Of a DNA stretch of 64,000 nt, positions 17,071 through 24,904 are shown one piece after another. Location: contig NZ_AP018254.1 in NCBI RefSeq assembly GCF_002368395.1, positions 2,728,001 to 2,792,000 of the forward strand, written 5' to 3'. The stretch comes from Calothrix sp. NIES-3974 (lineage in GTDB: Bacteria; Cyanobacteriota; Cyanobacteriia; Cyanobacteriales; Nostocaceae). The first letter of the stretch is position 1. Every line of letters starts with the position of its first letter. The notes under the pieces were generated by a model. That model had not been told where the DNA came from. It made no database searches and saw only the letters and a list, made by a program, of their open reading frames with translations. The position numbers and the translations under genes are program-made.

Positions 17071-17096
17071 GGAGACGACCCGGTGGGTCGTCTCTA
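17071..17096. repeat. REP-like palindrome (GGAGACGACCCG type)
   Basis: GGAGACGACCCGGTGGGTCG and TCTCTAC: an imperfect member of the GTAGAGACG family, in the spacer upstream of the asparaginase gene. Just after it, CGCAGATCCTATCTAC at 17141-17156 echoes sequence at 70-85 and, more loosely, in the 5790-5810 repeat. Confidence 0.8.
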
Positions 17097-17150
17097 CGAC
17101 CCACTCCCTCTTCCCTAACTTCACTTAAAGACTTGTTCCGCAGATCCTAT

Positions 17151-17651
17151 CTACAGAAATTGCCAAATGACAATTCCGAGCAGATATAAACCAGCCAAAA
17201 CGGCAAAAGTTAGCTCTAGACGGCGTAGAATCGGTTGAATTTGGTAAGAAACAATTAGGCGATCGCGGGCTAATATGTCTTCTGGTTTTGTCCAGGTTTG
17301 TCCATCGTACCAACCGGATTCTTCGTAGAAAATTACTGGACTCCGTAGGCGGTTGCGAACATAAAACCAACCAGAGTATAACCTGACCAAAATCAGTAAA
17401 ACTCCGATACTTGCACCGGCTGACCCACCAAGGAGAAATTTGGCAAAATATTTATGTAGGGGAAAACTCGCTGCGGCAACAGGTCCAGCAATCAACCAGG
17501 AAATCGAGTAAATCCACAGTATTTTGCCAATATAACCACGCCAACTGAGGGTGCAGTCACGATATAGCCATGCAACCTTGAGGGCTTCATACTCATTGAC
17601 AGGCTGCTGTTCCCTCGGTACCGGACAATTGCTGACTGAGGATTCAATCAT
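17151..17651 (-). CDS. CGLD27 family (DUF1230) membrane protein
   Basis: A 166-residue protein of the CGLD27/DUF1230 family, conserved in cyanobacteria, algae and plants (Conserved in the Green Lineage and Diatoms). The N-terminal signature is CPVPREQQPVNEYEALK, followed by two hydrophobic segments (IGKILWIYSISWLIAGPVAAA, ASIGVLLILVRLYSGWFYVRN), then FYEESGWYDGQTWTKP and a last membrane segment at the C-terminus (LAGLYLLGIVIWQFL). The plant homologue has been linked to chloroplast function and iron stress, but the biochemical role is unsettled. It starts 3 bp after the rsfS stop, so the two genes are almost certainly co-transcribed. Confidence 0.92.
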   Translation of the reverse strand: MIESSVSNCPVPREQQPVNEYEALKVAWLYRDCTLSWRGYIGKILWIYSISWLIAGPVAAASFPLHKYFAKFLLGGSAGASIGVLLILVRLYSGWFYVRNRLRSPVIFYEESGWYDGQTWTKPEDILARDRLIVSYQIQPILRRLELTFAVLAGLYLLGIVIWQFL

Positions 17652-17654
17652 CGG

Positions 17655-18095
17655 TTATTTGCTCCCTTGGTCTTCAAAGACGGAAAACTCAATAGACTCT
17701 GCATGTCCCCAAAAAGCCTCTAAATTGTAGAATTCCCGTTCTGCTGGCATCATGGAGTGAACAATCACCTCGCCATAGTCATGTAATATCCAACTTCCTT
17801 CTGCCTTTCCTTCCACCTGTAAAGGACGGCGTTGGTATTGCTCCTCTACTGCTGTTTCAATTGCCGATGCGATCGCTCGCACCTGTACCCGCGAATAACC
17901 TGTCAAAATCACAAAATAATCCGCCAAATAGGAAATATCGGCGACTTTCAAAATCTTGATGTCGCCAGCCTTTTTCTCCGAAGCTGCAAGGGCGATCGCT
18001 TTCGCTAGTTGTTCGCTCTCATCTACATCCGCCATTGCTAAATCGGTTCTTGCTAATGATTGTATGGAAGAATGAGTTGGAATAGAATCAGCCAT
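17655..18095 (-). CDS. rsfS: Ribosome silencing factor RsfS
   Basis: RsfS binds uL14 on the 50S subunit and blocks subunit joining under poor growth conditions. The whole domain (residues about 25-140) is recognisable: KKAGDIKILKVADISYLADYFVI, LTGYSRVQVRAIASAIE, KAEGSWILHDYGEVIVHSM and REFYNLEAFWG. The 146-residue length is normal; the N-terminal 20 residues are variable, and MADVDESEQ would be an alternative start. It heads the pair with CGLD27. Upstream come two kinds of dispersed repeat (18281-18380 and 18466-18796), so its promoter probably lies between 18096 and 18280. Confidence 0.95.
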   Translation of the reverse strand: MADSIPTHSSIQSLARTDLAMADVDESEQLAKAIALAASEKKAGDIKILKVADISYLADYFVILTGYSRVQVRAIASAIETAVEEQYQRRPLQVEGKAEGSWILHDYGEVIVHSMMPAEREFYNLEAFWGHAESIEFSVFEDQGSK

Positions 18096-18280
18096 TAAAC
18101 CTCAACGACTAAAATTAAAGTTGTAATCATACTTAACAATTTGACAACTTGTCGGTGTGTAAATTCTGTTAACCCCTAATTGTCAGAACTCCCCACAAAA
18201 TATTATGGAACAGCTAATACACGCCTTCCAAATTGACACAGCCAATTGACAAAATAGTCAAACTATTGGCAAATGCTATT

Positions 18281-18380
18281 CCCGCATTTCTCACAAAACC
18301 CTAAAACTCACAGGGATAGTCCGTAGAAGGAAAATCAGTCCGTTACTCAAGGCTTACAACTTACTCGTGAGAAATCCAGG
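18281..18380. repeat. MITE-like element with ATTTCTCAC/GTGAGAAAT ends
   Basis: Starts CCCGCATTTCTCACAAAACC and ends CGTGAGAAATCCAGG, giving a 9-10 bp terminal inverted repeat about 100 bp apart. Inner sequence CCGTTACTCAAGGCTTACAA recurs at 27121-27141 (with changes) and, reversed, at 59185-59200. Further copies: 27080-27161 (partial), 29339-29418 (one end), 59166-59280 (inverted, complete). It encodes nothing. Confidence 0.75.
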
Positions 18381-18465
18381 TATTAGGTTTTTCTTGAATA
18401 CTAACAAAAAAACGGTCGCCTATGTAGTTAATTCTTGATTTAGGCTTGAAGAACATGCTTGGAAA

Positions 18466-18796
18466 CTATTACCACGCGGCGTAAATACGCCTACCTTTTC
18501 CCTCGCACCCATGCTCCGCGTGGGTGCGGAATCCACGAGGGCTACTGCCTCGTGAAGGCAGTAGCCCTCACTGACTGAGTGACCACACTCTACGTATTCC
18601 CCTCGCTCCCATGCTCCGCGTGGGAGCAGAATCAGCGAGGCTCCTGCTTCGTGAATGAAGGCAGAGCCTTCAACTCACTAAGTGACCACGCGGAGTATGG
18701 TCACTAGATAAAAAGTTAATACTTCCTTCGCACCCATGCTCCGTGTGGGTGTGGAATCTACGAGGCTCCTGCCTCGTGAAGGCGGTAGCCCTGACT
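18466..18796 (+). repeat. Dispersed element, right copy, with triplicated core module
   Basis: Runs CTATTACCACGCGGC at 18466 to AGTTAATACT at 18723 in the same block order as the inverted copy at 15436-15608. The core module CACCCATGCTCCGCGTGGG plus GAATC..ACGAGG and a CTGCCTCGTGAAGGCAGTAG hairpin occurs three times (from about 18505, 18605 and 18730), the last beyond the apparent end. Several perfect inverted repeats make it strongly structured. It fills the spacer between rsfS and the glycosyltransferase gene. Confidence 0.85.
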
Positions 18797-18832
18797 ACAA
18801 AGCAATTTTATAGGACAGACCAATAGAAAGGT

Positions 18833-20167
18833 TTACTTTTTCGAGACAATCCCCGAATTAATGGCGTTACCAGAATCTGGTAAAGAATAAAACACAGGTT
18901 CATACACTGGTTGCAGTGGTTGGGATAACTGTTTGTGGACAGAACTGGTCAACTCCTCAAATAACGCTTCATATTGATTCAAGGCTGCATCGAAGGAGTA
19001 ATTTTCCACGGCGAACTTCCGACTGTTGTAACCCAAGGAATTTACTAGTTCGGGATTTTCGTATAAATTAATAATTGCTTGAGCTAGGGCTTCTGGATTT
19101 TCTGGTGCAACGACTACCCCACCTCCACTTTGGCGAATAGCCTTAGCCGCAGTACCACTATCGGGAACAGATGCCACAATGGCACTACCACTGGCAAGCA
19201 AAACCTGGATTTTGGAAGGCATATTAAAAGAAATCACATTTTTCTTTTGCACCACCAAACCCACATTGGCTGCACTGAGCATTTCTGGTAATTTTTCCCG
19301 GGGTTGGAAGGGTAGCAGTAACACATTATCTGCACCACAAGCGAGACATTCCTGTTGTAAACGCTCCAGTCCTTTTGCTTCACCGACAATCACAAAGGCA
19401 ATTTCTGGGATATGGCGCAGTTTACTAGCAGCTTTGACGACGGTTTCCAATCCTTGGGTCAAGGCAATATTTCCCGAATACATCACCACAAATTTATCTT
19501 CCAGGTTATGGGTGATTCGGAAGGGGTTTCCTTGCTTTGCTCCCGGACGAATAAAATTCACATCCACCCAATTAGGTATTTGGACAATTTTCTCCGGGTC
19601 TACGCCTTTTTCCCGGAGATTATCGACAAATCCGTCGGCAATCACACTAATTTTAGTCGCAGCACGATAGGCAAATTTTTCTAAAGCACTAAATATCTTA
19701 ATTAACAGTTTATTTTTGAGTAAGCCGACATGAATCGCTGCATCCGGGAGAATATCTTGCAAATTTAAAACTACGGGACAACCAAAAAACGAACCCAGGA
19801 AGGATGCGGGTATGCAACCAGGTAAGGAAGGAGAAGTGGTGAAAATAATATCGGGTCGCCAACCGTTTAAAGCTGGTAATAGGCTTGTCATCACAAAACT
19901 TCCATCTAATAAGATGCGATCGAGTAAGTTCGGTTGGGGACGAATCCACACACAACTACGTTGAATTTTTACACCGTTTTTGTACTCTGTGACAAAAAAC
20001 TTACCCCGATAGTCTTCGTATACCTGACGCTGGGGATAGTTTGGCATTGCGGTGACAACTCGCACTTGATGACCTCGATTCACCAATCCTTCCGCAAGTT
20101 CTGTCATCAAGGGTGCAATCCCAATCGGTTCCGGATGGTAGTTGTATGAGTAAATTAAAATCCGCAT
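18833..20167 (-). CDS. WcaI-like glycosyltransferase family 4
   Basis: A 444-residue GT-B glycosyltransferase resembling WcaI of colanic acid synthesis. The N-terminus MRILIYSYNYHPEPIGIAPL is the acceptor-domain start typical of this group, followed by GHQVRVVTAMPNYPQ. The donor domain has KFVVMYSGNIALTQGLE, FVIVGEAKGLE and the nucleotide-sugar site SFNMPSKIQVLLASGSAIVA. It probably adds a sugar to a lipid-linked exopolysaccharide precursor (inference). A STAS-sugar transferase gene that could start the same glycan lies 0.6 kb upstream on the same strand. ATG start at 20167. Confidence 0.88.
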   Translation of the reverse strand: MRILIYSYNYHPEPIGIAPLMTELAEGLVNRGHQVRVVTAMPNYPQRQVYEDYRGKFFVTEYKNGVKIQRSCVWIRPQPNLLDRILLDGSFVMTSLLPALNGWRPDIIFTTSPSLPGCIPASFLGSFFGCPVVLNLQDILPDAAIHVGLLKNKLLIKIFSALEKFAYRAATKISVIADGFVDNLREKGVDPEKIVQIPNWVDVNFIRPGAKQGNPFRITHNLEDKFVVMYSGNIALTQGLETVVKAASKLRHIPEIAFVIVGEAKGLERLQQECLACGADNVLLLPFQPREKLPEMLSAANVGLVVQKKNVISFNMPSKIQVLLASGSAIVASVPDSGTAAKAIRQSGGGVVVAPENPEALAQAIINLYENPELVNSLGYNSRKFAVENYSFDAALNQYEALFEELTSSVHKQLSQPLQPVYEPVFYSLPDSGNAINSGIVSKK

Positions 20168-20772
20168 AAAAATTTATTTATTAATCTGGTTTGTGGACAA
20201 TCAGCGCGTCGGTAGCTTCAAACCTAAATCAAAGTCTCTTTTGGGCAATCATTAGGCATGATTTTTCACCCCTAATACTGATTTTCTCTTTAGAAACGAT
20301 TAATGTCCGTTATTTTTCCTTGAAGATTAAGTAAAAATTAACTTTGCTCACAACTCATACATTGGCAATTTTTGATACATTGATTTAGCCTCTGGTGAGC
20401 CAAAGTATCGTGGTTTTTACGGTAGTAATTAAACCTAATCACAGATGACATGTGGATCGCGATCGCTATTTTTGTTCGATAATCTCGAATGAATCAATCC
20501 ATTGATAACGACATCAAGATAAAATTCAGATTCGGATTATCAGTATTACGGAAATTCTCTCGGTAACAATTAAATAACGACCTCCGTCAAATAGGGGTGG
20601 TAATTGTATGGAAATAGGAATGATAAATTCCTAAATCATTGCCTCAAATTTCGTGGTTTTCAACACCCGCAAAAACAAACAAATTTAGACATCCATATTG
20701 TTTGCAAACAAGTAGAGACGACCCATCGGGTCGTCTCTACGGTAAAAAATTATGCTGTGATTGAACTCAGGT
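20168..20772. other. Intergenic region between two exopolysaccharide genes
   Basis: About 600 bp, AT-rich, with one HIP1 site (GCGATCGC, 20459-20466) and a perfect-arm member of the REP-like palindrome family at 20712-20740. No gene is called; a 64-codon frame at 20604-20798 runs into the sugar transferase antisense and lacks support. Confidence 0.6.
20712..20740. repeat. REP-like palindrome (GTAGAGACGACCC type)
   Basis: GTAGAGACGACCC, a short variable centre (AT), then CGGGTCGTCTCTAC. A 29-nt member of the family, 33 bp downstream of the sugar-transferase stop. No T-run follows on the minus strand, so a terminator role is doubtful. Confidence 0.9.
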
Positions 20773-21774
20773 TTAAACAGCACCGCTATTTTTGTTAAAT
20801 AAAATTGTGATAGTTCTAAGGATCAGTTTTAAATCATAAACAAGAGTCCAGTTTTGCTGATATTGCAAATCCAGACGGATTACATCCTCAAAACTACGAA
20901 TACTGGAACGACCACTGACTTGCCATTCTCCGGTCATACCGGGTTTGACATCAAGTCTTTGCCATTCTGGAACTTCGTAACTCGAAACCTCATCAGGAGT
21001 CGGGGGACGGGTTCCCACCAAACTCATTTCACCAATAAGTACATTCCAGAATTGGGGTAGTTCATCTAAACTGGTGCGACGTAAAAATCGACCCACACGG
21101 GTGACACGGGGGTCATTATCGATTTTAAAAAATGCCCCTTTCACTCGGTTTTGAGCAATTAACTCAGCCTTTTTGGCTTCCGCATCAACGCACATGGAAC
21201 GAAACTTCCACATCCGAAATTGCTTACCCATCCACCCACAGCGAGTTTGTGCAAACAAAATTGGACCGGGGTCATCTAGATAAATGGCGATCGCAATGGG
21301 AATAAATAAAATTCCCGTAATCACTAAGCCGACGATTGCACCGACAATATCAATTATCCTTTTCATCCAGGATTTAATCGATGGGTGGGTCTCTGGTAAG
21401 ACCTCATCCAACTTTTGACTGGTAACTGGGAGTTTCTCCAAGTTCGTTTCTATGGGTAAAACCCCATCTAAACCTGTCAACTTTAACACTGCCATTACCT
21501 GGGGAGTGGTATCAAACAGCGTAAATTCGACTTGTTTTGTTTGAGCAGTTCGATAGGAACTGATTAACGCACCAAGTCCACTACTATCCATGAATGTTGT
21601 TTGAGTAAATGCGATCGCCACACGTTTGAGGGACTCATGTGTCAATATCAAGTCTTGACAAGTCTGCTTAAACGCTACTGCTTCAATGACACTCAAACGA
21701 ACAGGTACTTGGACTATAGCTGTGTCGTTAGTAAAAGTAATGGGGAAATCAGCCTCTTTCGGTTGGCTTGTCAT
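20773..21774 (-). CDS. STAS domain fused to polyprenyl-phosphate sugar transferase
   Basis: Two domains. Residues about 10-100 form a STAS (anti-sigma-antagonist) domain with the phosphorylatable-serine motif TTFMDSSGLGALISS. Residues about 140-333 form a bacterial sugar transferase (WcaJ/WbaP/Pgl type): membrane helix IVGAIVGLVITGILFIPIAIA, then GPILFAQTRCGWMGKQF, FRMWKFRSM, the catalytic DE-type SLDELPQFWNVL, GEMSLVGTRPP and KPGMTGEWQVSGRSS. It should transfer a sugar phosphate to undecaprenyl phosphate, starting a repeat unit. The STAS domain suggests control by a partner-switch kinase/phosphatase (inference). A GTG at 21786 is possible; ATG at 21774 is preferred. Confidence 0.9.
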   Translation of the reverse strand: MTSQPKEADFPITFTNDTAIVQVPVRLSVIEAVAFKQTCQDLILTHESLKRVAIAFTQTTFMDSSGLGALISSYRTAQTKQVEFTLFDTTPQVMAVLKLTGLDGVLPIETNLEKLPVTSQKLDEVLPETHPSIKSWMKRIIDIVGAIVGLVITGILFIPIAIAIYLDDPGPILFAQTRCGWMGKQFRMWKFRSMCVDAEAKKAELIAQNRVKGAFFKIDNDPRVTRVGRFLRRTSLDELPQFWNVLIGEMSLVGTRPPTPDEVSSYEVPEWQRLDVKPGMTGEWQVSGRSSIRSFEDVIRLDLQYQQNWTLVYDLKLILRTITILFNKNSGAV

Positions 21775-22028
21775 GGGACTTTGCACGTTAGTTGATCTTG
21801 TTAAAATTCTCCACCCTGTGATGATTTTGTTCTCACGAACACCTTAACCCCATCCGGTCATTGATGAAACCGGAAATTGCCGCAAGTCATAAATTAATGG
21901 CAAACATGTATCAGCACCCTCCACAATAGAACATAGAAGATAATTTAGGTCGCAATTAGTCACCTAAATCCCCTGTTCATCAAATCCACACAAAACCATT
22001 ACGGTTTCAACATAATTGTTACCATTTC

Positions 22029-22826
22029 ATGACTTTGCCAACTCAAGTGACACCGACAGCACACCTGATTGAAGTTTTTTCCGCAATTCAAGGGGAAGGG
22101 CTAAATGTAGGCACGCGGCAAATCTTTATCAGATTTGCCCGGTGTGATTTACGCTGTCATTTTTGTGATAGCGCCCACACCTGGGATGCACCCCCTACAT
22201 GCCGAATCGAACAAACTCCAGGGATGCGTAATTTTGAAACACACTCGAATCCAGTGCCTCTACCTATATTAACTAAATGGGTCTCGCGGCAAAATATACC
22301 TGACCTCCATGATAGTATCTCGATTACTGGCGGAGAACCACTCCTTTCATCACCTTTTCTACAGCATTTTTTACCAGAAATTCGGGCTATCACTGGTTTA
22401 CCGATTTACTTGGAGACGGGTGGTCATCGTCCCCAACAATTAAAAATGCTTATACCTTACCTGGATTGGGTGGGGATGGATATCAAGCTACCTAGTGTGA
22501 GTGGGGAAACCCGTTGGCAACAACATCGGGAATTTATGCAAATTTGCGATCAAGCTCAAGTGCAGGTATTTGTGAAAATTATCATTTCCGCCACCACTGA
22601 CCTTGATGAATTAATCTATGCTGCTGAATTAGTGCAACAGGTAAACCCCACCATACCGATTTTTTTACAACCCGTGACACCATTACCATCGATCCCCATG
22701 AATACAATGACTCCACAAACCGAACCTTCACCGTTCCAAGTTCTGCAATGGCAGGCAATGTTAAAGAAAATTGTCAAGGATGTGCGGGTGGTTCCCCAAA
22801 CCCACAAAATTCTGAATCAGTTGTGA
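22029..22826 (+). CDS. queE: 7-carboxy-7-deazaguanine synthase QueE
   Basis: A radical-SAM enzyme converting 6-carboxy-tetrahydropterin to 7-carboxy-7-deazaguanine for queuosine synthesis. The cluster-binding cysteines are C39, C43 and C46 in FIRFARCDLRCHFCDSAHTW, preceded by the N-terminal EVFSAIQGEGLNVG signature. SITGGEPLL is the GGE SAM-contact motif, ETGGHRPQQL and WVGMDIKLPS follow. There is a long segment between the cluster and GGE motif, seen in several cyanobacterial QueE proteins. The 265-residue length is within family range. ATG at 22029; followed by a hairpin terminator. It is separate from queG. Confidence 0.93.
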   Translation: MTLPTQVTPTAHLIEVFSAIQGEGLNVGTRQIFIRFARCDLRCHFCDSAHTWDAPPTCRIEQTPGMRNFETHSNPVPLPILTKWVSRQNIPDLHDSISITGGEPLLSSPFLQHFLPEIRAITGLPIYLETGGHRPQQLKMLIPYLDWVGMDIKLPSVSGETRWQQHREFMQICDQAQVQVFVKIIISATTDLDELIYAAELVQQVNPTIPIFLQPVTPLPSIPMNTMTPQTEPSPFQVLQWQAMLKKIVKDVRVVPQTHKILNQL

Positions 22827-22846
22827 GGAATACTCAGTGAAAAGCG

Positions 22847-22878
22847 AGTCCCCGTTCTAATAAAGAAGGGTGGGGACT
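22847..22878 (+). terminator. Hairpin after queE
   Basis: AGTCCCC at 22847-22853 pairs with GGGGACT at 22872-22878, with an inner TTCT/AGAA pairing around AATAA. It lies 20 bp after the queE stop. No strong T-run follows (AGGGGGAAATTTG), so efficiency is uncertain. Confidence 0.5.
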
Positions 22879-23365
22879 AGGGGGAAATTTGTTACATTTC
22901 AATTTGCTTAGTTAGGCGATCGCTTTTATCGCTTATATTGATTTCGCTACTTTTATCTAAATCTCACAATTTTTATTCGGTAGAGCCCCGGCGGTAATAT
23001 ACTCTAATATATTTGGGATTTGTCAAGATGTCAATTATCAGTCTTGAAACTATGGTAATTACGTCTGTTTTTTGAAAATAAAGTCATTAATATTGACATC
23101 AAGGTCGATTTATTGAGAAAAATATTGTCAAACTGAGGGAAAGTACAATTTTTTGATTTTCACAGATTAAAATAACTAATCTATACGAATGAATTAAACC
23201 TGGATTTTTACCGGTGTAGATTTCTTCACTACTCCCTACTCTCCACTGCCTGCAATTTTAAAGGATTTGTCATAAATCTGGGTAAGGTTGGGTGTAGCGA
23301 TCGCATAACCCAACATATTCTTTTGTGCTGTGCGTCCATACCAGATTTAGGATGGATGGGGGAAA
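22879..23365. other. AT-rich intergenic region
   Basis: About 490 bp between convergent queE and the DUF3318 gene. It holds a HIP1 octamer near 22917 and another (GCGATCGC) near 23298, and an ACTCCCTACTCTCC-type repeat near 23231. No gene or structured RNA recognised. Confidence 0.5.
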
Positions 23366-24004
23366 CTAATTATAAATATCACCCTTCGATTCCGATTTTG
23401 CCTTATTCGCACTGCGTTTCAAAGCCGATAGTCGTGCTTCATACTTAGCCCGTTGACGCTTATTCGGAGTAGTATCAATGAGGGTTTTGAGGGCGCTACC
23501 CAAGCTTTTATAGGCATTGGGGAGACTGTAATTAAAACGACAAGCTAAGGCGATCGCTTTTTCATCAGCTTCGATCAATTCCTTGATTTGCTTATCTCCA
23601 GCGTTTTTTTGATACAATCGCCATCCGGAAACACCACACAGGGCTAAAGCTAATAACAACAACAAACCATCCTGCACCCATAATTCCCCGACAGCACCAC
23701 CCAAACCAATCGCTAATGCAGCCATTTCCCAACCATCACGGGGAATCGTATCATTTTGAATCCGGGCAACTTCATGCCAAAATAGCAAATTACGTTGGTC
23801 AATGGCCAAATTATCCCATTTGACCAAATCAATTTGAATTTCCACCTGGTCTTTACCGATTTCCTCACAGCGAACCAAAGGAGGATTAACGTCAGTTGTA
23901 CCTTCAACTGTCACCCAACTTTGTAACTCTGGCGGTAACAAACCCTTTAACCGCCGCAATTCACTCATTTCCGCTTTCGCAGAAGAAGTTACATACGATG
24001 CCAT
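23366..24004 (-). CDS. DUF3318 domain membrane protein
   Basis: A 212-residue cyanobacterial protein of the DUF3318 family, function unknown. Recognisable parts are the N-terminal ELRRLKGLLPPELQSWV, LVKWDNLAIDQRNLLFWHEVARIQ with a conserved HEVARIQ that resembles a degenerate metallopeptidase helix (HE but no second His), two hydrophobic segments (about 98-130), and a C-terminal helical part (ALACRFNYSLPNAYKSLGSALKTLI). The C-terminus is Lys/Ser rich. It lies 77 bp downstream of the YbjN-like gene on the same strand and could be co-transcribed. Confidence 0.85.
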   Translation of the reverse strand: MASYVTSSAKAEMSELRRLKGLLPPELQSWVTVEGTTDVNPPLVRCEEIGKDQVEIQIDLVKWDNLAIDQRNLLFWHEVARIQNDTIPRDGWEMAALAIGLGGAVGELWVQDGLLLLLALALCGVSGWRLYQKNAGDKQIKELIEADEKAIALACRFNYSLPNAYKSLGSALKTLIDTTPNKRQRAKYEARLSALKRSANKAKSESKGDIYN

Positions 24005-24080
24005 AAATCCAGCCCCAAAAAATATCTAAATATTTCTGTATATTGAGGGTATCACTTCCGAGCTAAAGGGTTTAACTCCC

Positions 24081-24647
24081 CTATTCGGATTTCTCTCCAG
24101 GGAAAGTCCCCCGCTTTTTCCGCGCTTCCATTGCCTTTTCTAAAATTTCTAGCAATCCTGGAGACTGTTCCTGGATACTTAATAGAATACGCTCTCCTAG
24201 CTCAATATTGCCAGGGTCTTGTCCAGTTTCCATCACAGACTGCAATCTTGGTAACGCGACCGAATCAACTAACTGCACCAAACCCGTTAAACAGCGATTA
24301 AATTGCTTTTCTGTCAAAATCGAGTCTTCCAAAGGAAACTCGATGATGGCGCGAATTTCTCCATCGGATGGGTCATATTCCCATTGCAGCATTTTCGTTT
24401 CCCAAGATATGGCCAACATGGTTTGCAAAATCGCCGCTTTGTGGGGATGGGATTTTACCCCTTCCAAAACTTGTGGTGCAAACAAACGAAAAAAATTTCC
24501 ACCCTCATCCAATTGGACAACGATGAGAAAATCTTCTAAATTTTCGGCTTCAACCCCGGTAATGATGCGGTCGTCTTCTTCTTCAAGTCTATAATCCCAG
24601 CCGAGATTATCTAAATAATCGGCAATCTGTTGCAAATTGGCTCCCAT
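24081..24647 (-). CDS. YbjN-like (type III secretion chaperone-fold) protein
   Basis: A 188-residue acidic protein resembling the YbjN family: LQQIADYLDNLGWDYRLEEEDDRIITGV at the start, then NFFRLFAPQVLEGVKSHPHKAAILQTMLAISWETKMLQWEYDPSDGEIRAIIEFPLED, a known layout of alternating helices and a beta sheet. YbjN proteins share the fold of secretion chaperones; their role in cyanobacteria is not established. The C-terminus has a short basic tail (EARKKRGTFPGEK). ATG at 24647. Confidence 0.75.
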   Translation of the reverse strand: MGANLQQIADYLDNLGWDYRLEEEDDRIITGVEAENLEDFLIVVQLDEGGNFFRLFAPQVLEGVKSHPHKAAILQTMLAISWETKMLQWEYDPSDGEIRAIIEFPLEDSILTEKQFNRCLTGLVQLVDSVALPRLQSVMETGQDPGNIELGERILLSIQEQSPGLLEILEKAMEARKKRGTFPGEKSE

Positions 24648-24904
24648 AATGCCCCATTTGGAATACGGTCGCAGCTACCGTTTACCAGTTTAACTTGCCA
24701 AGGACATTTATATGCTGTGTCTTCGCTACTTTCTGCGGGACAATTCCATCGGAATTTACAAGTTTTTGGGAATAGATGAATAGGATATCCTTGCGTATTT
24801 ATACGAATATAAAATATTTTTATACAAATCAATCATCTACCATTCCTGAATTACATTCCAAATATCTGTGAAGGTAAATACTGACTCATGTAAATAATCA
24901 TACA

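Noticed and set aside
18505-18796. Possible CRISPR or integron-type repeats
   Set aside because: Three modules differ in length and sequence, contain internal hairpins and have no regular spacers or cas/integrase genes nearby; a second inverted copy at 15436 marks it as a dispersed element.
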